Shown here: in pieces, positions 63,480 to 64,000 of the stretch
Layout of the letters: each line of letters starts with the position of its first letter
How positions within the stretch are numbered: position 1 is the first letter of the stretch
Assembly (NCBI GenBank): GCA_964202895.1
Contig: CAXNJM010000001.1
Span: forward strand, 558,001-622,000
Origin: JAJTDS01 sp964202895
Lineage (GTDB): Bacteria > Pseudomonadota > Alphaproteobacteria > Rickettsiales > UBA1997
DNA: 64,000 nucleotides
Direction: 5' to 3'
The notes under the pieces: generated by a model
Databases searched by the model: none
What the model was told of the DNA's origin: nothing
What the model saw: only the letters and a program-made list of their open reading frames with translations
Made by a program: the position numbers and the translations under genes

Positions 63480-63882
63480 GAGAAAGTAAAATAAAAAATT
63501 AAGTAAAAATAGTTATAGAAATTAGCTAATAAATTATTTTGCTTTTTCAAGTTAATTTCTTAAGAAACAAACCTTTTCAAGAAATTTTAATATTATAACA
63601 TACTTTGATTTGCAAATAAATTTCGAAGAAATTCAAAAAATTATCTTAGTTAATATTGACTTCTTAATAAAAACATTTAATTTGAGCGACCTAATATTTA
63701 AATATATTAAACTTTCTTTAAAAAATTAGTTATCAAACATTACTAATATACTAACAATTTTAAAGAAAATTTTATAGGGAAAATTATCAAAACACATAAC
63801 ACTTAAGGTTAAAATAAATGCCCGCAGTGATATGCTATTACTTATATCCTATAAAAAATAGTTAACTCAAAATTAAAGCAAA
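63480..63882. promoter_or_regulatory. Divergent intergenic region between clpB and rpsD
   Basis: 403 AT-rich bases without a gene. On the minus strand CTTGAAA occurs twice (63545-63551 and 63575-63581), upstream of clpB; this resembles the sigma32 -35 box, but no clear matching -10 box was found. TTGACT at 63656-63661 on the plus strand is an isolated -35-like box. The rpsD leader just before 63883 has no recognised structure. Confidence 0.35.
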
Positions 63883-64000
63883 ATGTCTAAAAGAATAAAC
63901 GCTAAGAAAAAAATTAGTCGTAAAATTGGTGCTAGCCTTTGGGGTCAAGCAAACGATCCTTTCAATAAAAAAAATTATCGCCCCGGTCAACATGGAGCAG
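63883..64000 (+). CDS. rpsD: 30S ribosomal protein S4 (3' part outside the window)
   Basis: The first 39 codons start MSKRINAKKKISRKIG and include LWGQANDPFNKKNYRPGQHG. This matches the alphaproteobacterial form of S4, which begins MSKRxxxKxKI and has PxNxRxYxPGQHG. S4 binds the 16S rRNA 5' domain early in assembly. The gene runs beyond the right edge, so length and the C-terminal S4 domain cannot be seen. It appears to be a single gene here, outside the alpha operon. Confidence 0.93.
   Translation, partial: MSKRINAKKKISRKIGASLWGQANDPFNKKNYRPGQHGA

Noticed and set aside
10041..64000. CRISPR array
   Set aside because: The repeats in this window are palindromic intergenic modules or tandem duplications without regular unique spacers, and no cas gene is present.

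Overview
The window is AT-rich (roughly one third G+C by eye) and carries a mostly conserved bacterial gene set that points to an alphaproteobacterium, most likely a Rickettsiales-like, host-associated lineage. The pointers are the FixH/FixI pair of cbb3-type oxidase assembly, Coq7-type ubiquinone hydroxylase, AddA-type recombination helicase, an alphaproteobacterial-style ribosomal protein S4 start, the cluster tRNA-Gly / tRNA-Tyr / tuf / tRNA-Trp / secE / nusG / rplKAJL / rpoBC, short SecE and intergenic palindromic repeats. The placement is inferred from gene content, not from a database search. The genome does not look extremely reduced: purine (purC, purH), one-carbon (glyA), NAD (nadE), folate (folB), ubiquinone (ubiE, coq7), lipoate (lipA) and queuosine (queA) genes are present, and comEC plus comM suggest DNA uptake and recombination.

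Layout. 1-6.1 kb, plus strand: nadE (start lies outside the window), a MoeB/ThiF-like E1 enzyme, rpoZ, ggt, ampG. 6.1-9.8 kb, minus: folB-lptC-ybgC-ffh-xer. 10-11 kb: a quinone oxidoreductase followed by a 580-base repeat island. 11.6-15.2 kb, minus: efp-purH-outer membrane barrel-purC. 15.5-18.9 kb, plus: rnhA-fixH-fixI, overlapping genes. 18.9-26 kb: an accessory region. 26.4-32.2 kb, minus: comEC and rpsP-rdgB-glyA. 32.3-36.7 kb, plus: a VirK/YbjX-family gene between 90-base direct repeats, lipA, and a large unknown protein. 36.7-44.2 kb: mltA-addA, truA, queA and ubiE. 44.2-58.5 kb, minus: an unknown membrane protein and the transcription/translation cluster. 58.7-64 kb: comM, coq7, clpB and the start of rpsD.

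The main discovery is in the accessory region. An IS1595-family transposon of 3,611 bases (21742-25352) has 26-base perfect terminal inverted repeats and an 8-base target duplication (AAATTTTT). It carries, beside its transposase, a single-chain restriction-modification enzyme with a PD-(D/E)XK nuclease end, an N6-adenine methylase core and one target-recognition domain (type IIG-like). It has split a large unknown gene: removing the element and one target copy rejoins the two halves in frame, and the same gene also carries a later nonsense codon at 20455-20457. The original frame would have been about 1,026 residues.

Other unusual signals are a 66-67 base intergenic repeat (three copies) that can fold into a tRNA-like cloverleaf with three hairpins, a second 190-base repeat family, an 81-base tandem duplication, a ComEC with a roughly 350-residue charged insertion carrying a repeated CxKDxxC motif, and the direct repeats around the VirK-like gene, which look like a duplicated lipA leader.
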